Source: Brevibacterium sp. CCUG 69071 (lineage in GTDB: Bacteria > Actinomycetota > Actinomycetes > Actinomycetales > Brevibacteriaceae). Taken from it: 64,000 nucleotides of DNA. Every line of letters starts with the position of its first letter. Position 1 is the first letter of the stretch. The notes beneath the pieces were generated by a model that was not told the DNA's origin, did not search any database, and was given only the letters and a program-made list of their open reading frames with translations. Both the position numbers and the translations under genes were made by a program. Positions 35,157 to 44,220 of the stretch are shown one piece after another. Location: NCBI RefSeq assembly GCF_021023135.1, contig NZ_PGFV01000001.1, positions 1,083,383 to 1,147,382 of the forward strand. Reading direction: 5' to 3'.

Positions 35157-36268
35157 GCAATTCCTTCTTTCTCGATGGCGGATTCGGGAATCTGCCATCC
35201 CTTCGACAGCAATCCGATTTCCAGCTCCTGCTGGGTGGCCGGCACCACGGAGACATCGACGATGCCGAGTCTGCGACCCGGGGCATGGTCCATCCGGAAG
35301 TCCTCGACGTTGATGCCCAGGTCGCCGATGTCGTTGAACAGCCTGGCCAGACTCCCGGGCGTGTCCGGGATGAGGATCGTGACAACAGCATAGGCGGTCG
35401 GTGCCTGTCCGTGCTTGCCCGGAATCCGATCGTGACCTTCGTTGCCCATGGCGATCGCCTTCGCGATCACCCCGGTGGCGCCCGGTCGCAGATCTCCCGA
35501 GTCGTCGCCGATCTCGAGGGCGCCGATGACCTCGTCGAGTTCCGTGCGCAGGTCGAGCAGCACCGTGCGGATCTCCTCGGCGTTGCCGGCGAGGATCTGC
35601 GTCCACAGACGCGGATCCGAAGCGGCGATCCGGGTGACATCGCGCAGTCCCTGTCCGGCCAGGGAGATCTCCTCGAGCGGCGCGTGGCGCAGCTGGGAGG
35701 CGACGAGGGAGGCGAGCACCTGCGGAACGTGGGAGACCTTCGCGACCGCGGCATCGTGGATCCGCGGATCGAGGTGGATGACGGAGCCGCCGGTGGCCTC
35801 GGCCATGGCGATGACCGCGCCGAGGCGGTCGGCCGGAGTGTTCTCATCCGAGCAGATCACCCAGGGTCGGGCGGTGAACAGGTCCGAGCGGGCGGCGATG
35901 GCCCCGGAGCGTTCCCGGCCGGCCATCGGGTGGCACCCGATGTAGCGGTCGAGATCGCGTTCGGACACCAGCGCACGCACCGAGTCGAGGAGGCGGGTCT
36001 TGATGCTCGCGACATCGGTGACCGTGGCCTCTGGGTAGGTCTCCAGCGCCGAGGCGATGACCCGGGCTGCGACGTCGGGCGGGGTCGCGACGACGACGAT
36101 GTCCGGATCGGCCGCTCCCCCGGCCGCCAGCACCCCGGCGCCGAGGTCGGCGGCGAGCTGCTGGGCGGTCGGTGAGGTGTCTTCGAGGGTGACCCGGTGC
36201 TGCTGCGCGCTGAGCGCGAGCCCGAGGCTGGCACCGAGGAGCCCGGTGCCGATGATGTGGACTCTCAC
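35153..36268 (-). CDS. tyrA: prephenate dehydrogenase
   Basis: A 371-residue enzyme for the oxidative decarboxylation of prephenate to 4-hydroxyphenylpyruvate in tyrosine synthesis. The Rossmann start is VHIIGTGLLGASLGLAL, and the catalytic region has CHPMAGRERSGAIAARSDLF. A C-terminal ACT-like domain (about 300-371, beginning VVTILIPDTPGSLARLFNDI) probably gives feedback control by tyrosine. It overlaps rluB by four bases upstream and cmk by four downstream. Confidence 0.94.
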   Translation of the reverse strand: MRVHIIGTGLLGASLGLALSAQQHRVTLEDTSPTAQQLAADLGAGVLAAGGAADPDIVVVATPPDVAARVIASALETYPEATVTDVASIKTRLLDSVRALVSERDLDRYIGCHPMAGRERSGAIAARSDLFTARPWVICSDENTPADRLGAVIAMAEATGGSVIHLDPRIHDAAVAKVSHVPQVLASLVASQLRHAPLEEISLAGQGLRDVTRIAASDPRLWTQILAGNAEEIRTVLLDLRTELDEVIGALEIGDDSGDLRPGATGVIAKAIAMGNEGHDRIPGKHGQAPTAYAVVTILIPDTPGSLARLFNDIGDLGINVEDFRMDHAPGRRLGIVDVSVVPATQQELEIGLLSKGWQIPESAIEKEGIA

Positions 36269-37125
36269 AATCCGACGGCCTCGAAGAGTTCGCCGACCTC
36301 GTCGGAGCGCAGCGGGCGGATCTTGCCCTGCCGCTGTTCGTCGAGGACGATCGGGCCGAACCTGGTGCGCACGAGGCGTTCGACGGGGTTGCCGACCTCT
36401 TCCATCAGCCGGCGCACGATCCGGTTCTTGCCCGAATGCAGGGTGAGTTCGACGACGGAGTGGCCGGGGGTCGAATCGACGAGCTTGAACTCATCGACCT
36501 TGGTGAAGCCGTCCTCGAGGTCCATTCCCGTCTTGAGGCGGGCACCGGCATCCTTGGCCAGCTGTCCCCTGACCTGCGCGAGGTAGGTCTTCGGGATCTC
36601 GTAGCGCGGGTGCGCCAGACGGTTGCTCAGCTCCCCGTCGTTGGTGAGCAGGATGAGGCCTTCGGTGTCGGTGTCAAGGCGTCCGACGTGGAAGAGCCGT
36701 TCGATGTTGTTGCGCGTGTAATCGGCCAGGCAGGGTCGTCCCTCGGGATCGCTCATGGTCGAGACGACTCCGGCGGGCTTGTTGAGCACGAGGTAGACCT
36801 TCTTGGTCTGTGTCGAGATTCTCACCGTGTCCACGTACACGGACTGGGTTTCCGGGTCGATTCGGGTGCCCAGCTCGGTGACGATGCTCCCGTCGACCTC
36901 GACACGTCCGTCGAGGATGAGCTGCTCGCAGGCACGACGCGACCCCAGCCCCGCCTCGGCGAGGATCTTCTGCAGGCGCACACCCCCGCTGACATGGGCA
37001 TCCGATGTCTGGCCGGAGCCCGAACCCGCCTGCTTGGCAGGCTTCGAGGCGGTGCTGGCACGCTGTTTTCGGCTCGGACGGTTCTGGCGGCCGCCGGGTG
37101 CGCGGGGATCACGGTATGGACTCAT
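36265..37125 (-). CDS. rluB: 23S rRNA pseudouridine synthase, RluB/RsuA family
   Basis: A 286-residue protein. A basic, Ser/Gly-rich leader of about 45 residues is followed by an S4 RNA-binding domain (RLQKILAEAGLGSRRACEQLILDG) and the catalytic domain with GRLDTDTEGLILLTNDG, where the Asp in RLDTDTEG is the nucleophile. RluB modifies helix 93 of 23S rRNA, and RsuA modifies 16S rRNA. The genomic position after scpB matches Rv1711. It overlaps tyrA by four bases. Confidence 0.93.
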   Translation of the reverse strand: MSPYRDPRAPGGRQNRPSRKQRASTASKPAKQAGSGSGQTSDAHVSGGVRLQKILAEAGLGSRRACEQLILDGRVEVDGSIVTELGTRIDPETQSVYVDTVRISTQTKKVYLVLNKPAGVVSTMSDPEGRPCLADYTRNNIERLFHVGRLDTDTEGLILLTNDGELSNRLAHPRYEIPKTYLAQVRGQLAKDAGARLKTGMDLEDGFTKVDEFKLVDSTPGHSVVELTLHSGKNRIVRRLMEEVGNPVERLVRTRFGPIVLDEQRQGKIRPLRSDEVGELFEAVGL

Positions 37126-37168
37126 AGGTCCATTCTCTCAAATCAAACGGCAACTCGTGACATCGACA

Positions 37169-37822
37169 TCATTCTCGTGCGAGTGAGGGCTGCCCCGGGC
37201 TGCCCGGATCGTCCTCGAGGTCTTCGTCGAGCTCGTCGACGGCGGCGAGCACCTCGGTGTCTTGCGAGCCGAGTTCGGCCACGTCGGCGTCCTCGGGCAG
37301 GTAGGGGGCGAGCTCGGGCAGGTCATCGAGGCTCTTCATCCCCAGGGTGTCGAGGAAGGTCGGGGTGGTGGCGTAGAGCAGCGCCGAGGTGGTCGCTTCC
37401 TTCCCGGCTTCGACGATGAGTCCGCGCAGCAGCAGGGTCCGGATCACGCCGTCGACGCTGACCCCGCGGATCGCGGCGATGCGGGGCCGGGAGATGGGCT
37501 GCCGGTAGGCGATGACGGCGAGCGTCTCGAGGGCGGCCTGGGAGAGCTTCGCGCTCTGCCCGGAGGTGAGGAAGTCCTTGACGACCTCGTGGTAGTCACC
37601 GCGGGAGAAGATGCGGAAGCCCCCGGCGACGTGGCGGATCTCGAATCCGCGCTGCCGGTTAGTCTCGTCGCCGTCGTAGTCGGCTTTGAGGGTCGCGATC
37701 GCCTCGTCCACGGTGTCCTCGTCGAGGCCGAGGGCGGTGGCGAGCTCCGCGGTGCTCACCGCGGTGTCGGTGATCATCAGCACGGCTTCGATGCCGGCGA
37801 GCACTTCATCATCGATCATCAT
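37169..37822 (-). CDS. scpB: segregation and condensation protein ScpB
   Basis: A 217-residue protein with the paired winged-helix structure of ScpB: IEAVLMITDTAVSTAELATALG at the start and QAALETLAVIAYRQPISRPRIAAIRGVS in the second half. It forms the kleisin-associated part of the SMC complex with ScpA. The C-terminus is an acidic tail. ATG 37822 is chosen because it overlaps the scpA stop (ATGA). A second in-frame ATG follows immediately at 37819. Confidence 0.95.
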   Translation of the reverse strand: MMIDDEVLAGIEAVLMITDTAVSTAELATALGLDEDTVDEAIATLKADYDGDETNRQRGFEIRHVAGGFRIFSRGDYHEVVKDFLTSGQSAKLSQAALETLAVIAYRQPISRPRIAAIRGVSVDGVIRTLLLRGLIVEAGKEATTSALLYATTPTFLDTLGMKSLDDLPELAPYLPEDADVAELGSQDTEVLAAVDELDEDLEDDPGSPGQPSLARE

Positions 37823-38775
37823 TCGTCCTCGCTCTCGTCCACGACGTCTCCGTCGACCGTTTCGTCCACGATGTCCTTCGCGACCGTTTCGTCCACGACT
37901 TGCCCGTCGACCGTCTCGTCCTCCTCGACGCTCCATGCGCCTTCGGTGCGCAGGTCGACTCCGTCCTCGCTGGTCTCCGTGCGGTGGATGAGCAGCGGGC
38001 CCAGCGGCTCCTCCTGGTCGAAGTCGCAGAGTCCGACCTTGAAGAGTTCGAGCAGAGCGAGGAACCGGGCGACGACGACGAGGGTGTTCTCCGCGGTCTC
38101 GAGCAGCGTCTGGAAGTCCACATCCCCGGCCCGCAGCAGGGACAGGATGTGGCCGCGCTGTTCGGAGACGCTGACCAGCGGCAGGTGGATGTGGTCGACG
38201 GCCACGCTCGGCGGGGTGTGGTCGCGTTGGAGCACGGTGGCGAAGATGCCGGCCAGCTCACCGGGGCCGATGTTGAGCTGCAGAGGTGGCAGCACGTCCT
38301 GGAACTCGGGTTCGAGGCCGACGTCCCGGGGTGCCCGGATGGAGCCGGCGGCCATCGCCTCGGCAAGGTAGCCGGACACGGACTTGTAGGCCTTGTACTG
38401 CAAGAGACGGGCGAAGAGGAGGTCGCGGGCCTCGAGGAGTTCGAGGTCGAGCACTTCCTCCCCCTCTTCGTGCGGGAGGAGTCGGGCGACCTTGAGATCG
38501 AGCAGGGTCGCGGCGACGAGGAGGAACTGGGAGATCTCGGCAAGATTCGCCCGGTCCTTGAGCTCGGTGGTGTAGGAGATGAACTCGTCGGTGACCTCGG
38601 CCAGGGCGATCTCCGTGACGTCGAGGCGACGCTTCGAGATCAGCCCGAGCAGCAGGTCGAAGGGGCCGGAGAAGTTCTCCAACTCGACCTGGAAGCCCTG
38701 CGCAGAGGTCTCGGCCGACTCGCTCGAGTCCGGGGTCTCGCCGACGGCACCGTCGCCGTCGGCCTCCCCGTTCAC
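37819..38775 (-). CDS. scpA: segregation and condensation protein ScpA
   Basis: A 318-residue kleisin. After a Ser/Glu-rich leader, FQVELENFSGPFDLLLGLISKRRLDVTEI is the SMC-neck-binding N-terminal domain, and VARFLALLELFKVGLCDFDQEEPLGPL is the C-terminal winged helix. The last 45 residues are an acidic extension with three 9-residue repeats (ETVDGQVVD type), absent from well-studied ScpA proteins. It works with ScpB and SMC in chromosome compaction and segregation. The gene follows parA by 17 bases in the conserved xerD-parA-scpA-scpB order. Confidence 0.95.
   Translation of the reverse strand: MNGEADGDGAVGETPDSSESAETSAQGFQVELENFSGPFDLLLGLISKRRLDVTEIALAEVTDEFISYTTELKDRANLAEISQFLLVAATLLDLKVARLLPHEEGEEVLDLELLEARDLLFARLLQYKAYKSVSGYLAEAMAAGSIRAPRDVGLEPEFQDVLPPLQLNIGPGELAGIFATVLQRDHTPPSVAVDHIHLPLVSVSEQRGHILSLLRAGDVDFQTLLETAENTLVVVARFLALLELFKVGLCDFDQEEPLGPLLIHRTETSEDGVDLRTEGAWSVEEDETVDGQVVDETVAKDIVDETVDGDVVDESEDE
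37836..37916. repeat. 27-bp tandem repeat, three units, at the 3' end of scpA
   Basis: Units 37836-37862, 37863-37889 and 37890-37916 begin CGTCCACGA and end GACCGTTT or GACCGTCT, with a variable middle. They encode 9-residue units at the C-terminus of ScpA. Confidence 0.88.
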
Positions 38776-38792
38776 ACTGAGGACAGTCTCGC

Positions 38793-39677
38793 TCAGGGTG
38801 CGCCTCCGCGGGAGATGAGCTCCCTGGCCAGCTTGCGGTAGGCCTCGGAGCCGGGGTGCTTCGGAGCGAAGCTGGTGATCGGTTCGGCCGCGACGGAGGC
38901 GTCGGGGAACTTCACGGTGCGGCTGATGACGGTGCTGAAGACCTTGTCGTCGAAGGCCTCGGTGACTCGCGACATGACCTCCTTCGAGTGCAGGGTCCGC
39001 GAGTCGAACATCGTCGCGAGGATCCCGTCGATCTCGAGCGAGGGGTTGAGGCGGTCCTGCACCTTCTCGATGGTCTCGACGAGGAGGGCGACTCCGCGGA
39101 GGGCGAAGAACTCGGTCTCGAGCGGGATGATCACTCCGTGCGCGGCGGTCAGCGCGTTGACGGTGAGCAGGCCCAGCGAGGGCTGGCAGTCGATGAGCAC
39201 GACATCGTATTCGTCGGCGACCTTCGCAAGTGCCCGGGCGAGGACCTGTTCGCGGGCGACTTCACCCACGAGCTGGACCTCGGCGGCCGAGAGGTCGATG
39301 TTTGCCGGGAGGACGTCGATGTCGTCGAAGTCGGTGTCGACGATGACCTCATGCGGGTCGAGTCGAGGGTTCATCAGCAGGTTGTAGACGCTGATCTCGA
39401 GGTCGTTGGGGTTGAGTCCCAGCCCGACCGAGAGCGCCCCCTGCGGGTCGAAATCGACGAGGAGGACCTTGCGTCCGTAGGCGGCCAAAGAGGCGCCGAG
39501 GTTGATCGACGAGGTGGTCTTGCCGACCCCGCCCTTCTGGTTGACCATCGCGATGATGCGGGCGGGCCCATGCGAATCCAGCGGTGCCGGTTCGGGAAAG
39601 TCCTGTGCCTGTGCTTCAGCGGACTTCGCATTGGGGATGTCCAACGCCTGTTGCGTATTCATCACTCGGATGGCCAC
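38793..39677 (-). CDS. ParA-family ATPase
   Basis: A 294-residue protein with the deviant Walker A motif NQKGGVGKTT near residue 46, the Walker A' DFDPQGA, and VLIDCQPSLGLL as Walker B region. The first 35 residues are a variable leader. In-frame alternative starts (for example MNTQQ five residues later) are possible. ParA-like ATPases drive chromosome or cargo positioning. This one lies outside the oriC-linked parAB and instead stays with xerD and scpAB, as Rv1708 does, so a role in segregation linked to SMC is inferred. It starts 24 bases after the xerD stop. Confidence 0.92.
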   Translation of the reverse strand: MAIRVMNTQQALDIPNAKSAEAQAQDFPEPAPLDSHGPARIIAMVNQKGGVGKTTSSINLGASLAAYGRKVLLVDFDPQGALSVGLGLNPNDLEISVYNLLMNPRLDPHEVIVDTDFDDIDVLPANIDLSAAEVQLVGEVAREQVLARALAKVADEYDVVLIDCQPSLGLLTVNALTAAHGVIIPLETEFFALRGVALLVETIEKVQDRLNPSLEIDGILATMFDSRTLHSKEVMSRVTEAFDDKVFSTVISRTVKFPDASVAAEPITSFAPKHPGSEAYRKLARELISRGGAP

Positions 39678-39701
39678 CTTTCGTTGCTCTTCGATCCAAC
39701 C

Positions 39702-40649
39702 CTACCGCGCCCGAGGGTGCGAGGTCGCGTACACTTCCCGCAATGTCTCCTCGGAGACCTTCGTATAGATCTGCGTCGTCGTCACCGAGGCGTGTCCGAG
39801 CAGTTCCTGGACCACGCGGATGTCCGCCCCGCCCTCGAGCAGGTGCGTGGCGAACGAGTGTCGGAAGGTGTGCGGGGACACCTCCACTTCGAGTCCGGCG
39901 TGTGCGGCTGCGTCCTTGACGATCTGCCAGGCGCTCTGTCGTGAGAGCCGGGTGCCGCGGGCGTTGAGGAACAGTGCCCCGGCCGGTGAGTTCGCCTTCG
40001 CCTTGGCCGCCATGGTCGGACGCACCCTGGTCACCCAGGCCCCCAGGGCGGTCGCCGCATGGGAGCCGAAGGGCACGATGCGTTCCTTCCCGCCCTTGCC
40101 GTAGACGCGGACCAGCTGGGTCTCCAAGTCGAGGTCGTCGAGGTCGACGCCCACGGCCTCGGAGATCCTGGCCCCGGTCGCGTAGAGGAGTTCGAGCAGG
40201 GCTGCGGCCCGGATCTGAACCGGTTCCTCACCGGCCGTGGTGGCCAGCAGCGCTTCGATGTCATCGAGGGAGAGTGCCTTGGGCAGACGCAGTCCCTCCT
40301 GCGGCGGGCTGACCTCGGAAGCCGGGTCGGTGGGCGTGAGGTTCTCCGTGAGCGCGAAACCGTGGAAACGGCGGACCGCGACGAGGGCGCGGGCACGGGT
40401 GCGCGCCGCCAGGCCCGAGTCGAGGAGGTGGAGGGCGAAGGCTTCGATGCGCGCTCGGTCGACCTCGCCGAGGCGGCCGATCCCCTGCTCGCCCAGCCAG
40501 GTTCCGTAACGGCCGAGGTCACGGGCGTAGGCGTCGATGGAGTTCAGCGACAGGCCGCGTTCGAAGCGCAGGGAGGCCAGATAGGACTCGAAGCCCGGGC
40601 GCAGGTCACCGGGGAGGTCGGGAAGGAGTTCGGCGCCGTGCCGGGCCAC
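39702..40649 (-). CDS. xerD: site-specific tyrosine recombinase XerD
   Basis: A 315-residue recombinase. The N-terminal core-binding domain (about 15-105) includes FERGLSLNSIDAYARDL. The catalytic domain has Arg in ATGARISEAV, Lys in GKGGKERIVPFG, HTFRHSFATHLLEGG, His in LGHASVTTTQIY and the nucleophilic Tyr in TQIYTKV. With XerC it resolves chromosome dimers at dif. No dif site is expected or seen in this window. It is nine bases from the Nudix gene on the same strand. Confidence 0.96.
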   Translation of the reverse strand: MARHGAELLPDLPGDLRPGFESYLASLRFERGLSLNSIDAYARDLGRYGTWLGEQGIGRLGEVDRARIEAFALHLLDSGLAARTRARALVAVRRFHGFALTENLTPTDPASEVSPPQEGLRLPKALSLDDIEALLATTAGEEPVQIRAAALLELLYATGARISEAVGVDLDDLDLETQLVRVYGKGGKERIVPFGSHAATALGAWVTRVRPTMAAKAKANSPAGALFLNARGTRLSRQSAWQIVKDAAAHAGLEVEVSPHTFRHSFATHLLEGGADIRVVQELLGHASVTTTQIYTKVSEETLREVYATSHPRAR

Positions 40650-40658
40650 GGTGGACCC

Positions 40659-41366
40659 TCAGTCGTCCCGGTCGGCCAAGTCGTCCCGGCCGTCGACCCC
40701 GGCACGGCCGGCCAGGTCGTCCCGGCCGTCGACGAGTCGCCGAGGTGACCCGACCTCGCGGGTGCGCGTGGGCTGGCCCGCGGCCTCGGCCTGCAGCACC
40801 CTCGAGACCTGGAGGATCGCGAGCTGGGCGATGGAGTTCGTGATCTTCCCGGCTCCGACGGCTTCGAGCGCCTCGTCGATGCTCACCCAGCGGTAGGCGA
40901 ATCCTGCCTCTTCCTCGCTGCGTTCGTGGCGTTCGGCTTCGGGAACGAAGCTGAAGTCACGGGCGAGGTAGAGGCGGATGGATTCGCTGCTGCCGCCCGG
41001 GGTCAGGCAGGAGTCGCTGAGGACTTCCCAGCGGGCGGCGACGAGATCGGCCTCTTCGGCGAGTTCGCGCTGCGCCGCGTCGAAGGGGTCCTCGCCGGGA
41101 ATGTCGAGCAGTCCGGCGGGCACCTCCCACAGGCGGGCGCGCACGGGATGACGGTACTGCTGAACGAGGAGGATCTCACTCTTCTCGTTCACACAGGCCA
41201 CGGCCACGGCACCGGAGTGGGCCATGAGGTCGCGGACGAGCCCTTTGGCCTCCGGCAGGTCGAAGGTGTCGCGGACGATGTTCCACACGGCACCCCGGTA
41301 GACCACCTCGGAGTCGGTGATCTCCGGTGTGTACGGCTCGTCGTGCAGCTCGCCCACTCCGCTCAC
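40659..41366 (-). CDS. Nudix hydrolase, ADP-ribose pyrophosphatase type
   Basis: A 235-residue protein with the Nudix box [24 protein letters not shown] (Gly, Glu, Arg-Glu and Glu-Glu in the right spacing), after the strand LWEVPAG. The N-terminal domain-swap strand region and size fit ADP-ribose pyrophosphatases that split ADP-ribose to AMP and ribose 5-phosphate. The last 30 residues are an Asp/Arg/Gly repeat tail. It is the Rv1700 equivalent. The ATG overlaps the pyrG stop (ATGA). Confidence 0.93.
   Translation of the reverse strand: MSGVGELHDEPYTPEITDSEVVYRGAVWNIVRDTFDLPEAKGLVRDLMAHSGAVAVACVNEKSEILLVQQYRHPVRARLWEVPAGLLDIPGEDPFDAAQRELAEEADLVAARWEVLSDSCLTPGGSSESIRLYLARDFSFVPEAERHERSEEEAGFAYRWVSIDEALEAVGAGKITNSIAQLAILQVSRVLQAEAAGQPTRTREVGSPRRLVDGRDDLAGRAGVDGRDDLADRDD
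40661..40733. repeat. 18/36-bp direct repeats at the 3' end of the Nudix gene
   Basis: GTCGTCCCGG occurs at 40662, 40680 and 40716, in an 18-base unit followed by a 36-base expanded unit and a partial third. The repeats touch the stop codon (40659-40661) and encode the (D)GRDDLA-type tail. Confidence 0.8.
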
Positions 41367-43042
41367 TGCCTCTTCAGGGCTGCGGCGACGAGGCCGGCGA
41401 AGAGCGGGTGCGGCCGCGTCGGACGGGACTTGAGCTCGGGGTGAGCCTGAGTCGAGACGTAGTACGGGTGGTCGGCGGTCGGAAGTTCGACGAACTCCAC
41501 CAGCTCACCGTTCGGTGAGGTGCCCGAGAACACGAGTCCCGCCTCGGCGAGCTCATCGCGGTAGGCGTTGTTGACCTCGTAGCGGTGACGGTGGCGTTCC
41601 TGGATCTCGGTGGATCCGTAGACTCCGGCGACGACGCTGTCGTCGTCGAGCTTCGCCTCGTAGGTGCCCAGTCGCATGGTGCCGCCCAGGTCGCCTTCGC
41701 CGTCGACGATGGAGAGCTGTTCGGCCATGGTCGCGATCACCGGCACCTGCGTGTCGGGGTCGAACTCGGAGGACGAGGCCTCGTCGATGCCGGCGACGTT
41801 GCGTGCGTATTCGATGACCATGCACTGCAGGCCCAGGCACAGGCCCAGTGTCGGGATCTGGTGGGTGCGGGTGTATTCGAGCGCACCCAGCTTGCCCTCG
41901 ATGCCGCGGATGCCGAAACCGCCGGGCACGCAGATCGCGTCGAGTCCGGCCAGGGCCTTCGCCGCACCCTCGGGGGTGTCGCAGTCATCGGACTGGATCC
42001 ATTCGACCTTGACCCGGGCGTTGTTGGCGAAGCCGCCGTGACGCAGGGCCTCGGTCACTGACAGGTAGGCGTCGGGCAGGTCGATGTATTTGCCGACGAT
42101 GCCGATGGTGACCTCATGGGCGGGGTTGTGGACGAGTTCGAGGACCCGGTCCCACTTCGTCCAGTCGACATCGCGGAAGGGCAGGTTGAGGCGGCGGATG
42201 ACGTAGACGTCGAGGCCGCCGTCGTGGAGGACCTTCGGGATGTCGTAGATGCTGCGGGCGTCGACGCAGGACACGACGGCCTCGGTGTCGACATCGCAGG
42301 AGGAGGCGATCTTCGCGCGGATCGAGTCCGGCAGCTCGCGGTCGGAGCGGAGCACGATCGCATCGGGCTGGATGCCGATCGAGCGCAGCATCGCCACGGA
42401 ATGCTGGGTGGGTTTGGTCTTCAGCTCTCCCGAGGGCCCGAGGTAGGGCACGAGGGAGACGTGGATGAAGAACACGTTGTCGCGGCCGACGTCGTGACGG
42501 ATCTGCCGGGCCGCCTCGAGGAACGGCTGGGATTCGATGTCGCCGACGGTGCCGCCGATCTCGGTGATGATGACATCGGGCCGGTCCGCCTCGGGGCGTT
42601 CGGCCTGGGCCCGCATCCGCGACTTGATCTCATCGGTGATGTGCGGGATGACCTGGACGGTATCTCCCAGGTAGGCGCCGCGGCGCTCCTTGGCGATGAC
42701 CGAGGAGTAGACCTGGCCGGTGGTGACGTTGGCCGCCCCGTCGAGGTCGTTGTCGAGGAAGCGCTCGTAGTGGCCGATGTCGAGATCGGTCTCGGCGCCG
42801 TCCTCGGTGACGAAGACCTCACCGTGCTGGAAGGGGTTCATCGTGCCGGGATCGACGTTGAGGTAGGGATCCAGCTTCTGCATGGCCACCGTGAGGCCGC
42901 GCTGAGTGAGCAGATGGCCGAGGCTCGAGGCCGTCAGTCCCTTGCCCAACGAGGAGGCGACGCCTCCCGTGACGAAGATGTGCTTTGCCGTGTTTGTGCC
43001 GCCTGGGGCAGTTCGATTCACCACGGGATTTGATTCTATCAA
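41363..43042 (-). CDS. pyrG: CTP synthase
   Basis: An enzyme of up to 559 residues that aminates UTP to CTP. The synthetase domain starts with [20 protein letters not shown] and contains [21 protein letters not shown]. The glutamine amidotransferase domain has the Cys nucleophile in LGLCLGLQ and the His/Glu pair near the C-terminus (AHPELKSRP). The frame begins at a TTG (43042) overlapping the stop of the preceding GT4 frame end. GTG codons at residues 7 and 8 are other possible starts, and no strong ribosome site distinguishes them. It corresponds to Rv1699. Confidence 0.95.
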   Translation of the reverse strand: MIESNPVVNRTAPGGTNTAKHIFVTGGVASSLGKGLTASSLGHLLTQRGLTVAMQKLDPYLNVDPGTMNPFQHGEVFVTEDGAETDLDIGHYERFLDNDLDGAANVTTGQVYSSVIAKERRGAYLGDTVQVIPHITDEIKSRMRAQAERPEADRPDVIITEIGGTVGDIESQPFLEAARQIRHDVGRDNVFFIHVSLVPYLGPSGELKTKPTQHSVAMLRSIGIQPDAIVLRSDRELPDSIRAKIASSCDVDTEAVVSCVDARSIYDIPKVLHDGGLDVYVIRRLNLPFRDVDWTKWDRVLELVHNPAHEVTIGIVGKYIDLPDAYLSVTEALRHGGFANNARVKVEWIQSDDCDTPEGAAKALAGLDAICVPGGFGIRGIEGKLGALEYTRTHQIPTLGLCLGLQCMVIEYARNVAGIDEASSSEFDPDTQVPVIATMAEQLSIVDGEGDLGGTMRLGTYEAKLDDDSVVAGVYGSTEIQERHRHRYEVNNAYRDELAEAGLVFSGTSPNGELVEFVELPTADHPYYVSTQAHPELKSRPTRPHPLFAGLVAAALKRQ

Positions 43043-44187
43043 AGTCCGGCGGCCGATTCCGGCGTCGCGGCGACCTCGGCGTAGAGATCGAGCAGCGTCG
43101 CGGAGATCGCCGCCCCGTCCTGGACGTCGATGACCCGCTTCTTCGCGGCCACGGCCTGCGAGCCGCGACCGGCGGGATCGTCGAGAAGATGATTGATCTC
43201 ACGCAGCAGCGCCTCGGTGTTGTCCGGGTCGACGCTGCGGGCGGCCTCGCCCCAGATTCCGGCGCGTCGGGCGCTGCCGATGAAGACCGCGGGCTTGGAC
43301 AGCTGCATGAGGTCTTCGTGGGACAGTCCGGTCATCGACTCGCTGGCGATGACGACATCGGCGGCGGCGACGACGTCGACGAGGTCACCGGCGGCCGCGA
43401 CGATGACGTCGCGGTCGGAGAACGCTCGTTCGATCGTGGAGCGGTCCTTGCCGGTGCCGGTGAGCACCGTGACGACATTGCGGTCGGGGCGCTTCTGGTT
43501 GATCTGGTCGGCGGCGTCGAGGACGGTGGCCAGTGCGGTGTGGTCGCGCAGGGCGATGGGGCTGGCGATCATCCAGGTGCCCTCGCCGATGCCGAGGTCT
43601 TTGCGCACCTCGGCACGCGGGGTGCGGACCGTCAGGTCGACGTCGATGTCGGGGTGGACGAGTTCGGCGCGTTCGACAACGGGTACCTTCTCACCGAAGT
43701 AGTCGACGACGGGTTCGGTGGTGCCGAGGATGGCGGTGGCGGTGCGGCCGACGATCTCAGCTCCGGTCTTGTCGATGACGTTCGCGGAGTCGAAGGATTC
43801 GATCGTGGCGACGACCTTCGGGTGCAGGCGGGCGGGCAGTCCCGTGAAGGCGAGGCCGGCTAGGGTGGCCGCGTGCAGGCCGTGGGCGTGGACGATGTCG
43901 ACGTGCCGGTAGTGCTTGTGGAGCGTGAACGCGGTTCCGGGGTCGGCCGTCGTGAGTTTGCGCCGGGCGGTGAGTTCGATCTCACGGAAGTTGTCCGCGA
44001 GTTCCTCGGGGACTCCGAAGGTGCCCAGCAGCGACCGGTGGGCGGCGACGGCGACCTTGAACCCGGCCCGCAGATGGCCGAGCACAGCGAGTTTCGCCAC
44101 TTCGACGACCGGGCCTGTGGTGTCGGCGAGCACATGCAGGATCCTGGTGTCTGCGCTCAGTGGGTGGACCTCGCCGGATTCGCTCAT
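43039..44187 (-). CDS. GT4-type glycosyltransferase-like protein
   Basis: A 382-residue protein with a GT-B fold: an N-terminal Rossmann-like part ([34 protein letters not shown]), [18 protein letters not shown] as the conserved His-containing segment of GT4 enzymes, and a C-terminal domain with [27 protein letters not shown] in place of the usual acceptor Glu-containing EX7E region. The degenerate C-terminal motif makes activity uncertain. AGGA precedes the ATG. It is the last gene of a group with a second GT4, MurJ and a MraY/WecA-like gene. Confidence 0.83.
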   Translation of the reverse strand: MSESGEVHPLSADTRILHVLADTTGPVVEVAKLAVLGHLRAGFKVAVAAHRSLLGTFGVPEELADNFREIELTARRKLTTADPGTAFTLHKHYRHVDIVHAHGLHAATLAGLAFTGLPARLHPKVVATIESFDSANVIDKTGAEIVGRTATAILGTTEPVVDYFGEKVPVVERAELVHPDIDVDLTVRTPRAEVRKDLGIGEGTWMIASPIALRDHTALATVLDAADQINQKRPDRNVVTVLTGTGKDRSTIERAFSDRDVIVAAAGDLVDVVAAADVVIASESMTGLSHEDLMQLSKPAVFIGSARRAGIWGEAARSVDPDNTEALLREINHLLDDPAGRGSQAVAAKKRVIDVQDGAAISATLLDLYAEVAATPESAAGL

Positions 44188-44220
44188 TTCCTCATCCTTT
44201 TCAATCGTTCGGGTCTGCTT

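Noticed and set aside
39702..40649. XerD as a marker of a mobile element
   Set aside because: It lies in the conserved parA-scpAB-pyrG neighbourhood, so it is the housekeeping dimer-resolution recombinase.
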